A stretch of 64,000 bases of DNA. It comes from Natribaculum breve. GTDB taxonomy: Archaea > Halobacteriota > Halobacteria > Halobacteriales > Natrialbaceae. The stretch spans positions 868,001-932,000 of the forward strand of contig NZ_CP095390.1 of assembly GCF_023008585.1 (NCBI RefSeq), in the 5' to 3' direction. The translations under genes were made by a program, and so were the position numbers. The notes under the pieces are model-generated. The model searched no databases. It saw nothing but the letters and a program-made list of their open reading frames with translations, and was not told where the DNA came from. Positions 1 to 7,737 of the stretch are shown here, piece after piece (positions within the stretch are counted from its first letter, which is position 1; each line of letters begins with the position of its first letter).

Positions 1-1
1 A

Positions 2-115
2 GACGGCCGCACGAACCAGTATACGGTCACCGAACGGGGAAAAGAGGCGATCGCCACCAGGTACGACTGGCAGACGGAGTACGTGAGGCCGAACACACAT
101 CCCGCGAAGCTGTAG
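2..115 (+). CDS. Winged-helix (PadR-like) regulator, C-terminal fragment, cut by window edge
   Basis: An open frame runs in from the left edge and stops at TAG 113-115. The 37 visible residues contain NQYTVTERGKEAIATRYDW. The 'Y-x-V/I-T-x-x-G' pattern followed by a basic helix is the wing and last helix of PadR/MarR-type winged-helix proteins. The next gene starts 5 bases after the stop, so the two were probably co-transcribed. The family call rests on this short tail only; the N-terminal DNA-recognition helix lies outside the window. Confidence 0.5.
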   Translation, partial: DGRTNQYTVTERGKEAIATRYDWQTEYVRPNTHPAKL

Positions 116-120
116 CCGCC

Positions 121-369
121 ATGCACGCGACAGACCAGCAGTCCGACGCGACCACGGCACCCGGGACGGACGCCAGCGTCGACGACCTCTCGCCGAGTGC
201 GAAACTCGTCTACAAGGTCCTCGAGTACGAAGGACCGATGACCCAGGAGGAGATCGCCACCGAGTCGCGGCTCTGTCCCCGGACCGTCAGGTACGCACTC
301 GGCAAACTCGAGCACCACGGAACGGTGACGAGTCGCGTCAACCTCGAGGACGCGCGGCAGTCGATTTAC
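121..369 (+). pseudogene. Small winged-helix regulator, 5' part, split by a tnpB element
   Basis: ATG 121 opens a small MarR-like DNA-binding protein. It has an acidic N-terminus (about 1-22), then a winged helix (about 24-83) with LSPSAKLVYKVLEYEGPMTQ, a turn at RLCPRTVRYAL, and the tail DARQSIY. After codon 83 (TAC 367-369) the frame enters the left end of an inserted element and runs on as an artificial 106-residue product. Joining base 369 to base 1722 restores a frame ending DARQSIYRLVD-stop, an 87-residue protein of normal size for this haloarchaeal family. The recognition helix is intact, so the truncated product might still bind DNA. It resembles the N-terminal domain of the HTH-rhodanese fusion at 33675-34769. 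Confidence 0.75.
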
Positions 370-386
370 AAGCGGTCTAGGAGAAT

Positions 387-409
387 GCCCCGGGGCTTGA
401 CCCCGGGGT
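387..409 (+). repeat. Left-end hairpin of the tnpB element
   Basis: CCCCGGGG (388-395) pairs with CCCCGGGG (401-408) around the loop CTTGA (396-400), with a possible G-T pair outside. The right-end hairpin has the same loop, as expected for the structured ends recognised by TnpA in IS200/IS605 elements. Confidence 0.75.
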
Positions 410-470
410 TGAATCCGATAGGCAGGGATACAAACCATTAAGTGAACATATCGCTAATCAAGAGACAGCG

Positions 471-1682
471 ATGGATTACAGTCACCGCTACCATGCATAC
501 CCGACACAAGAGGTAGCGGCTGAACTGGAACGTCACATCGACGTTCATCGCCAAGCGTACAACTACACCCTGTACGAGTACGAGAACGTGGACGCCGACA
601 ACATCGGCTCTGCATACAAACACCACTACCGACTTCCTGACTGGAAAGACGAGTTCCCTGTCTTCTCGGAGGTCAACTCGAAGGCTCTGCAACGAACCGT
701 CACACGGTTCTACCAGAACCTCGACGGCCTCTCCGAGCAGAAACAGAACGGGAACAAGGTGGGGAAGCTCAAGTGGAAGTCACCGAGGGAGTTCCAGAGT
801 ATGACGTACTCGCAGTCCGGCTTCGAACTCAAAAACACGAGTGGCCGACACGCTACACTCTGGCTCTCCAAAATCGGAGACATCAAAATCCGCTACCACC
901 GCGACATCCCTGACGAAGCGGACATCAAAGAAATCACGGTCAAAAAAGAGACGACCGGTGACTGGTTCGTCTCGTTCGGTCTCGAAACCGACGACGCTGA
1001 CTTACCCGAGAAACCCACGCTGGACGAGTTAGATTCAAGCAACAGCGTGGGTATCGACCTCGGAATCCTCAACTACGTCCACACCAGCGACGGTAAGACG
1101 GTGGATTGGCTCGACCTCGGAGACGAGTACGAGCGACTCCGCCGCGAGCAACGCAAGCTCTCACGGAAGCAGAAAGGGTCGAACAACCACGAGAAACAGC
1201 GTCGTGAGGTGGCGAAGGTCAAGCGTCACATCAAGCGGAAGGTGCTGGACTATCAGCACAAGATTACGACGTGGCTCGTCCGTGAGTACGACGCGGTGTT
1301 TGTCGAGGATTTGGACGTGAAGGGAATGTTGGAACAGTCGCACAACGCTCGCAACAAGCAAGACGCGGCGTGGCGACAGTTCATCACCCTCCTTGATTAC
1401 AAGGCCGACCTGTACGGTTGTCACGTCGTGCAGGTCGAAGCGCGAGGCACCACCAAAGAGTGTGCGTCGTGCGGTGTGGAGACGGCGAAGCCTATCTGGG
1501 TGCGGGAACACTCCTGTCCGTCGTGCGGATTCGAGACAGACAGGGACGCGAACGCGGCGATGAACGTCCTCAAGCGCGGCTTTTCTGAACTAGGGCTGGA
1601 TGGCCCGAATCAACGCCTGTGGAGACTGCGCTCCCTACGGACACACCTGAATTTCAGCGTGTGTCTGCAAAGCGCGTCGTAG
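471..1682 (+). CDS. tnpB: RNA-guided nuclease TnpB, with a frameshifted C-terminal tail
   Basis: A 403-residue TnpB (OrfB family) with an N-terminal helical/WED region (about 1-180), a split RuvC domain and a zinc ribbon. The catalytic acids are visible: D196 in GIDLG, E279 in VEDLD and D359 in DRDANAA. The zinc ligands are CASCG and CPSCG. TnpB proteins use an RNA made from the element's right end to cut DNA next to a TTTAC-like motif. After about residue 376 the frame departs from the usual haloarchaeal tail. Adding one G near 1598-1600 would give a frame ending VETGSLGA at the TGA 1703-1705 inside the right-end hairpin (411 residues). The nuclease core is therefore intact and only the tail differs. 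ATG 471 is chosen because MDYSHRY is the family's usual start. Confidence 0.92.
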   Translation: MDYSHRYHAYPTQEVAAELERHIDVHRQAYNYTLYEYENVDADNIGSAYKHHYRLPDWKDEFPVFSEVNSKALQRTVTRFYQNLDGLSEQKQNGNKVGKLKWKSPREFQSMTYSQSGFELKNTSGRHATLWLSKIGDIKIRYHRDIPDEADIKEITVKKETTGDWFVSFGLETDDADLPEKPTLDELDSSNSVGIDLGILNYVHTSDGKTVDWLDLGDEYERLRREQRKLSRKQKGSNNHEKQRREVAKVKRHIKRKVLDYQHKITTWLVREYDAVFVEDLDVKGMLEQSHNARNKQDAAWRQFITLLDYKADLYGCHVVQVEARGTTKECASCGVETAKPIWVREHSCPSCGFETDRDANAAMNVLKRGFSELGLDGPNQRLWRLRSLRTHLNFSVCLQSAS

Positions 1683-1691
1683 AAACAGGAA

Positions 1692-1714
1692 GCCTCGGGG
1701 CTTGACCCCGAGGC
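1692..1714 (+). repeat. Right-end hairpin of the tnpB element
   Basis: GCCTCGGGG (1692-1700) pairs perfectly with CCCCGAGGC (1706-1714) around the loop CTTGA, the same loop as at the left end. It lies 7 bases before the cleavage site after TTCAC and contains the ancestral tnpB stop codon (1703-1705). Confidence 0.8.
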
Positions 1715-1721
1715 GATTCAC

Positions 1722-1736
1722 CGACTCGTCGACTGA
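1722..1736 (+). pseudogene. Last five codons of the split winged-helix gene
   Basis: CGA CTC GTC GAC TGA reads R-L-V-D-stop in frame with the upstream part ending at 369. It is the 3' piece of the interrupted regulator and at the same time the predicted guide region of the TnpB RNA. The TGA (1734-1736) is immediately followed by a palindromic element. Confidence 0.65.
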
Positions 1737-1815
1737 TACGGACCGCTGTGGCTGCTCTCCAGAGCGACCGCCGGACGGCTCGCGGTTGCTCTCGAACTGA
1801 CGTACAGCGGTCCGT
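1737..1815. repeat. Palindromic MITE-like element on a TGA stop codon
   Basis: A perfect 12-bp inverted repeat, ACGGACCGCTGT (1738-1749) and ACAGCGGTCCGT (1804-1815), encloses about 54 bp. The left end TAC-GGAC directly follows the TGA stop of the split regulator, the same arrangement as the TACTGCCGGAC elements elsewhere in the window. Internal similarity to those is weak, so family membership is tentative. Confidence 0.5.
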
Positions 1816-1842
1816 CTGCCGACCGGTGGTCGACGTCGCCGT

Positions 1843-2853
1843 TCACCGGACTTTCCGATACCGATCGATGAGTACGTCGAGTCCGAACGTACCGGACGTG
1901 ATCGTGTAGTGGATCTCGAGGCGAGGGTTGAACTTCGCCTTGTAGCGGTTGATGCTCGGGACGCCCGCGCCGACGAGGTCGTAACGCTCGAGGCCGTCGC
2001 GGAGGCCGTCGCGCATGACGTGCCAGTCGAGCAAATCGTTGATCGAGAGGTCGACGTCGGCGTCGGGCTTGACGCCACCCTGCCACCGGTACCGGGTCGT
2101 GTCCGACTCGACGACCAGAATGCCCCCGACGAACTCGCCGTCGACGCGGCAGGTGTACGGTCGGATCGCCCCCTCTGGAAGCGTCTCGTACATCCGGCGG
2201 GCGAACGCCGTCGACAGCTGGAACGGCCGATCCTGGTTCTCGTAGCGCGCTCGCACCTGGTCGACGATCCGTTCGACGTCGTCGCCGTCGCCCTCGGCGA
2301 CGACGTAGTCCGCTTCGCTCGCGTTGCGAACGTTGCTCCGGGCGTCGCTGCTGAACCGGTTTAGCAGCTCCTCCTCGGACCCCTCGAGGTCGACGACGTA
2401 GGTGTATCCGGGCGTGACCTCGTAGTCGTTCCAGGTGAACGGCCGCACGTCGTCGAACTCGGCGGCGACGAACTTGGTGTAGTGTGGTGACAGCTCCGTC
2501 TCGACCCACTCGAGACAGCCCTCGACGAACTGGCGAGTGCGACGGTCGGCCTTTCGTTGCTTGAGTTTCTCGACGTTCACCATCGTGGGACCGAGGTAGA
2601 CAGACCACGAGTACGGGGCAGGCGAGAACGCCCCGACGATCGGTCCCTTCCGGTACTCGAAGATCGGGAAGAGACCGGCGACCTCCTGTCCTTTGAACCC
2701 GGCGAGCAGGTGTGGCGTCGTGTTGGTGTCTTCGGCCTGCAACTCGAGTGCGGCCGCTCGATAGAACGGGTTCGTGTATCGGCCTCGTTCGACGTAGCGA
2801 TCCCACTCGTCCCCGTCTGCGTCGAGGTCGAGTTCGGTGACGTCGATCCCCAT
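1843..2853 (-). CDS. FemAB/GNAT-type aminoacyl or acyl transferase
   Basis: A 336-residue soluble acidic protein with the FemAB/BioF2-like double acetyltransferase fold. An N-terminal half contains NPFYRAAALELQ and PIFEYRKGP. A central region contains FSSDARSNVRNA, the typical 'R-N-x-R/K' part of lipid II:glycine-transferase-like proteins. The C-terminal half (about 220-320) contains VGGILVVESDTTRYRWQGG and LGAGVPSINRYKAKFNP-like text. Such proteins in surface-glycan loci are thought to transfer acyl or aminoacyl groups; the substrate here is unknown. The start is MGIDVTEL at 2853, because a longer upstream frame overlaps the neighbour. Only 1 base separates it from the stop of the AlkP gene upstream, so they form an operon. 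Confidence 0.8.
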   Translation of the reverse strand: MGIDVTELDLDADGDEWDRYVERGRYTNPFYRAAALELQAEDTNTTPHLLAGFKGQEVAGLFPIFEYRKGPIVGAFSPAPYSWSVYLGPTMVNVEKLKQRKADRRTRQFVEGCLEWVETELSPHYTKFVAAEFDDVRPFTWNDYEVTPGYTYVVDLEGSEEELLNRFSSDARSNVRNASEADYVVAEGDGDDVERIVDQVRARYENQDRPFQLSTAFARRMYETLPEGAIRPYTCRVDGEFVGGILVVESDTTRYRWQGGVKPDADVDLSINDLLDWHVMRDGLRDGLERYDLVGAGVPSINRYKAKFNPRLEIHYTITSGTFGLDVLIDRYRKVR

Positions 2854-2854
2854 G

Positions 2855-4474
2855 TTAGAGATAACCCAGATCCGAGAGCCGATCTTCGACGCCGGCGTCG
2901 TCGGTCGCCGTGATCGGTTCGGGATCGTACGCGGGATACTGGCGTCTCTCGCTCGGTGCGACGATCGGGAGTTCCTCGCCGTCCATCGCCTCGTCGACCG
3001 GAACGTCGAACAGGGCACAGATCGTCGGCGCGACGTCGAAGATCGTCGCACCCGAGAGCGACGCGCTCTCGTCGACGTCCGCGCCGGCGGCGGCGACGAC
3101 GCCCATGCGTTTGTGATTCCACGGTTCGACCGGATCGCCGAACCGCTCCCCGGTCAGTTCCGCGACGATCGCGTTGTCGAACGCCGCCGGAACCGTCACC
3201 ACGTCGGGCGCGCGCTCTACCTCCTGCCCCTCGAAGTATCGTTCCCGGGGCTCGACCGCGTCGAACACTGGATCGCCTTCCGGTGTCCGAACGGCCGAGA
3301 GTTCCTCGATGAGTTCCGACCGGAACGCCTCGTACTCGTCTTCGGGCACCTGCCCGTTCGGCTCTCGTCCCTCGAGGTTGATGCGGACGCCGAGTTCGCT
3401 CTTCGACCGGACGTACGCCGTCGAGTTCGGGAAGTCGACCTGCTCGCTGCCCGCCCGGATCACGTCGTTCGGGACGCGTCGCCCGATCGGCTCTTTCAGT
3501 CCGACGAGGTCGAGCGCGCTCGCGACGCGCTGGGTCGTGACGCCGAACGCCGCCGCGACCTCGATCGCGCGCTCGAGCGCACCGGGTTCGTGGTCGCCCG
3601 CGTCGTCGCCCTCGAGCAGGTCGTTCTGGTAGGCGCGCGACCAGGTCGGCATTCCCTCGCCGCCGCTCTGTGAGGCGAGGTAGCCCCGATCCCGGAGGAA
3701 CTCGTTGACCCGAAACTCACGTCCCCGGACCTTGCCCATCCCGTGATCGCTCACGACCAGGACGTTCTCGGGATCGAACGCCTCGATCGTCGCCGCGACC
3801 TCGCGGTCGACCGCGCGGTAGACCGCCTCGATGGCCTTCTTGTCGCCCGGCCGCTCGTGGAAGACCGAATCGGTCAGCTGGAACTGGACGAACCCGAACT
3901 CGGGTGCGAACCGCTCGAGCAGGTACCGAAACGCCTTCCCCCGGAGTTCGATCGTCCGCTCGTAACCCTCGATCGACCGGTACGGCTCCGGCCCGGCCTG
4001 GGGGTAGACCCGATAGCCGCCGCAGTTCGCCTCGACCTCCTCGAGGATGCCCTCGGGGTGACAGTCCGGGTCCTCCGGCGCGGTCAGCCCCGGGATCAAC
4101 GCACCGTCGAACGCTCGCGGCGGGTGCGTGACCGGCACGTTCACGACGACGCTCGAGAGTCCGTGATCGCTCAACAGTTCCCAGATGGCCCGTTCCCGGA
4201 CGTGCGTCGAGTTCACCACGTCCCAGTCGTACCCGTCGAACGAGAGGAAGTCGAAGACGCCGTGTTTGCCGGGGTTCTTCCCGGTGTACAGCGACGGCCA
4301 GGCGCTCGCCGTCCACGGCGGGATCTGTGACTCCAGTGGCCCGCTCGCGCCGATATCGAACAGCCGGCGCAACGTCGGCGTCTCGCCGGACTCGAACAGC
4401 GGCTCGAGAATCGGAAGACAACCAGCGTCGAGGCCGACGACGAGGAGCTGTAAGTCGTCGTCCGAACAGTTCAT
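2855..4474 (-). CDS. AlkP-superfamily phosphodiesterase/nucleotide pyrophosphatase-like protein
   Basis: A 539-residue protein of the type I phosphodiesterase branch of the alkaline phosphatase superfamily. D16 in VVGLDAG is the first metal ligand, T55 in PPWTASAWPSLYTG is the predicted nucleophile, and VVSDHGMG supplies the D-H metal pair. It ends with the tail DRLSDLGYL, shared with the AlkP proteins at 27485 and 42967. No signal peptide is seen, so it acts in the cytoplasm, probably on a phosphorylated or sulfated glycan or lipid-linked intermediate (inference). It is first gene of an operon with the FemAB-like gene. An ATAACAAAG motif 25-33 bases before the ATG sits where the TATA box of a leaderless mRNA would be. 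Confidence 0.85.
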   Translation of the reverse strand: MNCSDDDLQLLVVGLDAGCLPILEPLFESGETPTLRRLFDIGASGPLESQIPPWTASAWPSLYTGKNPGKHGVFDFLSFDGYDWDVVNSTHVRERAIWELLSDHGLSSVVVNVPVTHPPRAFDGALIPGLTAPEDPDCHPEGILEEVEANCGGYRVYPQAGPEPYRSIEGYERTIELRGKAFRYLLERFAPEFGFVQFQLTDSVFHERPGDKKAIEAVYRAVDREVAATIEAFDPENVLVVSDHGMGKVRGREFRVNEFLRDRGYLASQSGGEGMPTWSRAYQNDLLEGDDAGDHEPGALERAIEVAAAFGVTTQRVASALDLVGLKEPIGRRVPNDVIRAGSEQVDFPNSTAYVRSKSELGVRINLEGREPNGQVPEDEYEAFRSELIEELSAVRTPEGDPVFDAVEPRERYFEGQEVERAPDVVTVPAAFDNAIVAELTGERFGDPVEPWNHKRMGVVAAAGADVDESASLSGATIFDVAPTICALFDVPVDEAMDGEELPIVAPSERRQYPAYDPEPITATDDAGVEDRLSDLGYL

Positions 4475-4498
4475 GGACGTGGAATCGGTCGTTCCAGG

Positions 4499-4507
4499 CT
4501 TTGTTAT
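4499..4507 (-). promoter_or_regulatory. ATAACAAAG promoter motif of the AlkP/FemAB operon
   Basis: On the minus strand this reads ATAACAAAG, ending 25 bases before ATG 4474, the TBP-binding position for a leaderless transcript. The same or a one-off sequence precedes most surface-glycan genes in the window. Confidence 0.6.
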
Positions 4508-4616
4508 GCGAGGTCTGTCTGCCTGTAGCCAACAGTTTCATCGCGGCGGGACCGACCGTCCGACACGGCGACGGCGGCCAGCGATCGTCGCCACTGGCTG
4601 TAAGCGACACCTGTCG

Positions 4617-4696
4617 TAACGATGGCTGTGAGTCGTTACCGCCGCAACCGCGAACTGTCGTACGGTCGCGTCGGCAACCAGTCACAGTCATCGGTA
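4617..4696. repeat. 80-bp palindromic element, family B, copy 1
   Basis: It starts TAACGATGGCTGTGA and ends with the partial complement CAACCAGTCACAGTCATCGGTA. It shares most of its 80 bp, and its exact length, with the copy at 40630-40709, including a central CGCAACCGCGAACTGTCG. The right flank is TCA, as in copy 2. It appears to have inserted into, or next to, a family A element whose remaining end lies at 4697-4754. Confidence 0.75.
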
Positions 4697-4754
4697 TCAC
4701 AGCCAGCGAGGGCGTCTCGCGTGCACTCGGCGGTGGACCGTCTCTCCAGCAGTA
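4697..4754. repeat. Family A element, one end only, on the cysE stop codon
   Basis: Read on the minus strand it is TGA (cysE stop, 4757-4755) followed by TACTGCTGGAGAGACGG and then text similar to the family A copies at 37576 and 22585 (CGGTYCA, CGAGTGCAC, GAGACGC). The other end was not found; family B copy 1 abuts the break. Confidence 0.6.
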
Positions 4755-5315
4755 TCAGTCGTCTTCCCCGAGCTGTTCTTCCCACTCGCCGGCGGTCTGT
4801 TCGCACTCGCCGACGAGTTCAGCCGGGTTGCCGATCGCGGTGCAGTGGGGCGGAACCGACTCGAGGACGACGGAACCCGCGCCGACTTTCGCCTCCTTCC
4901 CGATCGTGATCGGGCCGAGGACCGTCGCGCCGGCTCCGATCGTCGCACCGTCCTCGATCGTCGGGTGGCGTTTCTCGCGTTTCATCGTGTCGCCACCGAG
5001 GGTCACGCCGTGGTACATCATCACGTCGTCGCCGATCTCGGCGGTCTCGCCGATGACGACGCCGTTGCCGTGGTCGACGAAGAACCGGCGGCCGATCTCC
5101 GCGCCAGGGTGGATCTCGATCCCCGTGAGAAACCGCGAGAGGTGCGAGAGCGCGCGGGCGACGATGTAGTGACCGCTGTGCCAGACGGCGTGGGCGATCC
5201 GGTGGAACCAGATCGCGTGCAGTCCCGGGTAACACAGGACGACCTCGAGTGGATGCCGTGCGGCGGGATCGTTCTCCATCGCGGTCCTGACGTCCTCTCT
5301 GAGCCGGTTCAACAT
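4755..5315 (-). CDS. cysE: Serine O-acetyltransferase
   Basis: A 186-residue short-form CysE/EpsC. An N-terminal helical domain (about 1-65) is followed by a left-handed beta-helix of hexapeptide repeats (about 66-160). Family marks are [24 protein letters not shown] (His and Asp of the active site), [10 protein letters not shown] and [14 protein letters not shown]. It makes O-acetylserine from serine and acetyl-CoA, the first step of cysteine synthesis, in the cytoplasm. It lacks the long N-terminus of enterobacterial CysE, as usual in archaea and Gram-positives. Its TGA stop is the flank of a palindromic repeat (4697-4754). It stands alone; no cysteine synthase lies beside it. Confidence 0.93.
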   Translation of the reverse strand: MLNRLREDVRTAMENDPAARHPLEVVLCYPGLHAIWFHRIAHAVWHSGHYIVARALSHLSRFLTGIEIHPGAEIGRRFFVDHGNGVVIGETAEIGDDVMMYHGVTLGGDTMKREKRHPTIEDGATIGAGATVLGPITIGKEAKVGAGSVVLESVPPHCTAIGNPAELVGECEQTAGEWEEQLGEDD

Positions 5316-5412
5316 TCTCGTACCGACGGTATGGGTTCCGTTAGCAAGAAGGTGGCGCAGCGTTCGAACGGCTGGCCGAACCAGCCCGCTCGTGGCGGCT
5401 GCTCGCCCGCCA

Positions 5413-7101
5413 TCAGGCTCGCTCGTCGTCGATCGCCAGCGCCGACAGCACGTCGTCGCCGACCGCGTACGTCCGCTCGTCGGGGCGATCCAGAATCGCC
5501 TCGGTCCGGAGTTCCGAGAGCAGACTCTGGACGGCGACTGCGGACCGATCGACGCGAGCGGCGACCGCGTCCGTCCGCAACGGCCCCTCGCGTACCAGCA
5601 CGGCGATCACCTCCCGTGCGGTCGCCTCCGAACAGCGCGAATCCGCCGCCGCCCGTTCGACGGACTCGCGGACCCCCGGCGTCTCGAGTAACTCCTCGAG
5701 CGACTGCTGCTCGTCGGCGACGACCAGCTCGCCCTCCCGGCCGTCCGCTGCCGAGCCGTCGTCGACGGGCGTGTAGCCGAACTCGAGTTCGTCGCCGCCG
5801 GCCTGCAGGATCTCGGTCGACTCCGCGTTCGCTCCGCTCTCGTCCGTCTCGGGTTCGGGTTCGGGTTCACGGAACGACTGTCGGAGCCACTCGAGTTCGC
5901 CCTCGAGCGTCTCGATTCGCTCCTCGCGATCGGCGAGTTGGGACTCGAGGTCGGCGATCTCGTCGTCGCGCTCGGCCAGTTTCGCCCGGAGTTCGTCCCG
6001 TTCGTCCTCGAGAGAGACGACCTCGTCGTGGAGCCGTCGCAGTTCCTCGTTCGAGCCCGGCAGTTGCGACTGGACCGTCTCCGGCTCGCTGAGCGCTTCG
6101 GCCATCTGTCGGGCCGCGTCGGAGACGTCCCGGGCCGAGGCGAGTTCGTCTTTCAGGTCCTCGATACGCGAGTCGCGTTTCTCGAGTTCGGCCTCGAGTC
6201 GCTCGACGCGACTCTCCTCTTTCTGTTTTCGTTCGCTGATCTCCTGGAGGTCGCCGACGAGGGCGTCCGAGACGGACTTGAGTTCGGGCCGCTCGAAGTC
6301 GTCGAGGCCGGGCGTCGCGCCGGCGTCGAAGGTGCGCTTGCGACGGAACTGGACCTTGCGGACGCCGACGTCGGTCCAGTCGGTCTGGACGTACGCCTGT
6401 CCGTCGTCGAGTTCGGAGACCCGTTCTGCGTACTCGGAGTCGATGATCCGGCCGACGACCTTCGTGTCGTTGTCCCAGGTCAGCCGGTGCCAGACGAGCC
6501 AGTTCGCCTGCGTGATGAAGTCTTTCTTGACGTCGGCGGGCCGCTGGCTGATCCCGAGGATGCCGAGGCCGTGTTTGCGCCCGCGCTTGCCGATCTTGAT
6601 CAGCATCTTCCCCGTCTCGCCGACGCCGCCGCCCTCGGGAATGTACTCGTGGACCTCCTCGACGACGAGCAGGAAGGGCTTTTTGAGCTTCTTTTCCTTG
6701 ACGAACAGCTGTCGCGCCGTCTCGCGTAGCAGTTCGTCCGCGACGTCCTCGTCGAGGTAGCCGGAGACGTCGAGGATCACGGGGACGTTCTCCTCCAAGG
6801 CGATCGAGGCCATCTGCTCTGCGTGTTCGGGCCCGATCTGGATGTCACACTCCTCGTCGGCCCCCGCGTGGAGCATCTCGTACTCCTCTTTTAACCCGTA
6901 GTACTCGCCGTCGGTGTCGACGACGAGCAGGGGGTAGCCGGCCTCGAGGAGTTCCTCGGCGACGACGGACGCAGTGTTCGACTTCCCGCTCCCACTCTTG
7001 CCGGTCGCGAAGCCGCGGCCGGTGAGAATCTCGATGACTGGCAGCGTCACGTCGTGGCCGTCTTCCGTCTCGCCGACGACGATCTCGCGTTGCTCGCTCA
7101 C
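5413..7101 (-). CDS. HerA-like (DUF87) ATPase with coiled coil and C-terminal winged helix
   Basis: A 562-residue protein. Residues 1-270 form a HerA/FtsK-type ATPase with Walker A GKSGSGKS (34-41), Walker [11 protein letters not shown] (about 142-151) and the sensor text [11 protein letters not shown]. Residues about 285-430 are a long charged coiled coil, 435-470 an acidic linker, and about 480-555 a winged-helix-like domain with [18 protein letters not shown]. HerA-type ATPases move DNA or act as hexameric motors, usually with nuclease NurA, which is absent here. This coiled-coil variant is common in haloarchaea and of unknown role. It has its own transcription unit, with an AT-rich stretch around 7140-7180 upstream. 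Confidence 0.85.
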   Translation of the reverse strand: MSEQREIVVGETEDGHDVTLPVIEILTGRGFATGKSGSGKSNTASVVAEELLEAGYPLLVVDTDGEYYGLKEEYEMLHAGADEECDIQIGPEHAEQMASIALEENVPVILDVSGYLDEDVADELLRETARQLFVKEKKLKKPFLLVVEEVHEYIPEGGGVGETGKMLIKIGKRGRKHGLGILGISQRPADVKKDFITQANWLVWHRLTWDNDTKVVGRIIDSEYAERVSELDDGQAYVQTDWTDVGVRKVQFRRKRTFDAGATPGLDDFERPELKSVSDALVGDLQEISERKQKEESRVERLEAELEKRDSRIEDLKDELASARDVSDAARQMAEALSEPETVQSQLPGSNEELRRLHDEVVSLEDERDELRAKLAERDDEIADLESQLADREERIETLEGELEWLRQSFREPEPEPETDESGANAESTEILQAGGDELEFGYTPVDDGSAADGREGELVVADEQQSLEELLETPGVRESVERAAADSRCSEATAREVIAVLVREGPLRTDAVAARVDRSAVAVQSLLSELRTEAILDRPDERTYAVGDDVLSALAIDDERA

Positions 7102-7225
7102 GGATCGTTCACCCGGTTCGACTCGTCCGCTCGCGATACGATCATCCTATCTGGTACTTTCGGCAGGAGAACTTGAATATTGGCGTCGGCGATCGGCGGT
7201 CGTCGATTGCCGCTCGAGGAATGGG

Positions 7226-7609
7226 TCAGTCACAGCAGTCGGCGACCGTGACGCAGGCGTCCTCGCGCACTCCCCGGCACGGACTCGCCTCGTCGCGCTC
7301 GCAGTCTCGCACGTCGACGAGGTCTTCCAGTTCCGAGAGCAGTCGCGTGACCTCCTGCCCGCTGTCGGTCAGCCGGTAGGTCGTCGTCGGCGGCGTCGTC
7401 GCCTCGACGGACCGGTCGACGAGTCCGTGACACTCGAGTTCTTTCAACCGGCGGGAGAGCACCGCGGCAGTCAGGCCGTCGAGTTCCCGTTGCATCTCGT
7501 TGAACCCGTAGCTGCCGCCGCGTAGCAGTCTGAGGACGTGAAACGACCACTTCGAACCCAGAAGTTCCCGGAGCGAGTGCCACGTCGCCTGCCAGTCGGT
7601 GTCGCTCAT
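7226..7609 (-). CDS. HxlR-family winged-helix regulator with a Cys-rich tail
   Basis: A 127-residue protein. An HxlR/MarR-like winged helix (about 8-90) contains LLGSKWSFHVLRLLRGG, FNEMQRELDGLTAAVLSRRLKEL and TTTYRLTDSG. The last 35 residues hold DCERDEASPC, DACVTVADCC: five cysteines unusual for this cytosolic family, which suggests metal or thiol sensing (inference). MSDTDWQ at 7609 is chosen as start; an upstream in-frame Met at 7681 would add a poorly conserved leader. It is divergent from the Cys-rich DUF2703 gene at 7738, its likely target, across a 128-bp shared promoter region containing the small dyad GTAT-N4-ATAC near 7687. Confidence 0.85.
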   Translation of the reverse strand: MSDTDWQATWHSLRELLGSKWSFHVLRLLRGGSYGFNEMQRELDGLTAAVLSRRLKELECHGLVDRSVEATTPPTTTYRLTDSGQEVTRLLSELEDLVDVRDCERDEASPCRGVREDACVTVADCCD

Positions 7610-7737
7610 CTCGTTGCCGCCTACGTCCGGTGCCTGTGAAACGCTGTCGGTCGACGACGGTACTTTCAGCGCCGAAACCACCTTCGTATCAGAATACTGC
7701 TACGTACAAGTGGGCCCGTGGCGTAGCGACAGCTGCG

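Larger units (their letters stand above)
370..1721 (+). mobile_element. IS200/IS605-superfamily, tnpB-only (IS1341-type) element
   Basis: The element is about 1352 bp. It begins right after TTTAC (365-369), the kind of target motif used by IS605-type elements, and ends at TTCAC (1717-1721). Both ends carry a GC-rich hairpin with the same CTTGA loop (387-409 and 1692-1714) instead of terminal inverted repeats, and there is no target duplication, as known for single-strand HUH transposition. The only gene is tnpB; no tnpA (Y1 transposase) is present, so mobility would need a helper TnpA. The boundaries are supported by exact restoration of the interrupted reading frame when the element is removed. 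Confidence 0.85.
1600..1737 (+). ncRNA. Predicted omega RNA (reRNA) of TnpB with its guide
   Basis: TnpB guide RNAs are known to come from the 3' end of tnpB and the right end of the element, with the guide being the flanking host sequence just after the boundary. Here the scaffold would include the hairpin at 1692-1714, and the guide would start at 1722 (CGACTCGTCGACTGAT), covering the last codons of the interrupted regulator. Overlapping sense RNAs are reported for IS1341-type tnpB genes in Halobacterium. The 5' end shown is arbitrary; the guide start follows from the element boundary. Confidence 0.5.

Noticed and set aside
370..1721. A tnpA transposase gene for the tnpB element
   Set aside because: No Y1 transposase frame with HUH motif is present in or near the element, so it is tnpB-only.
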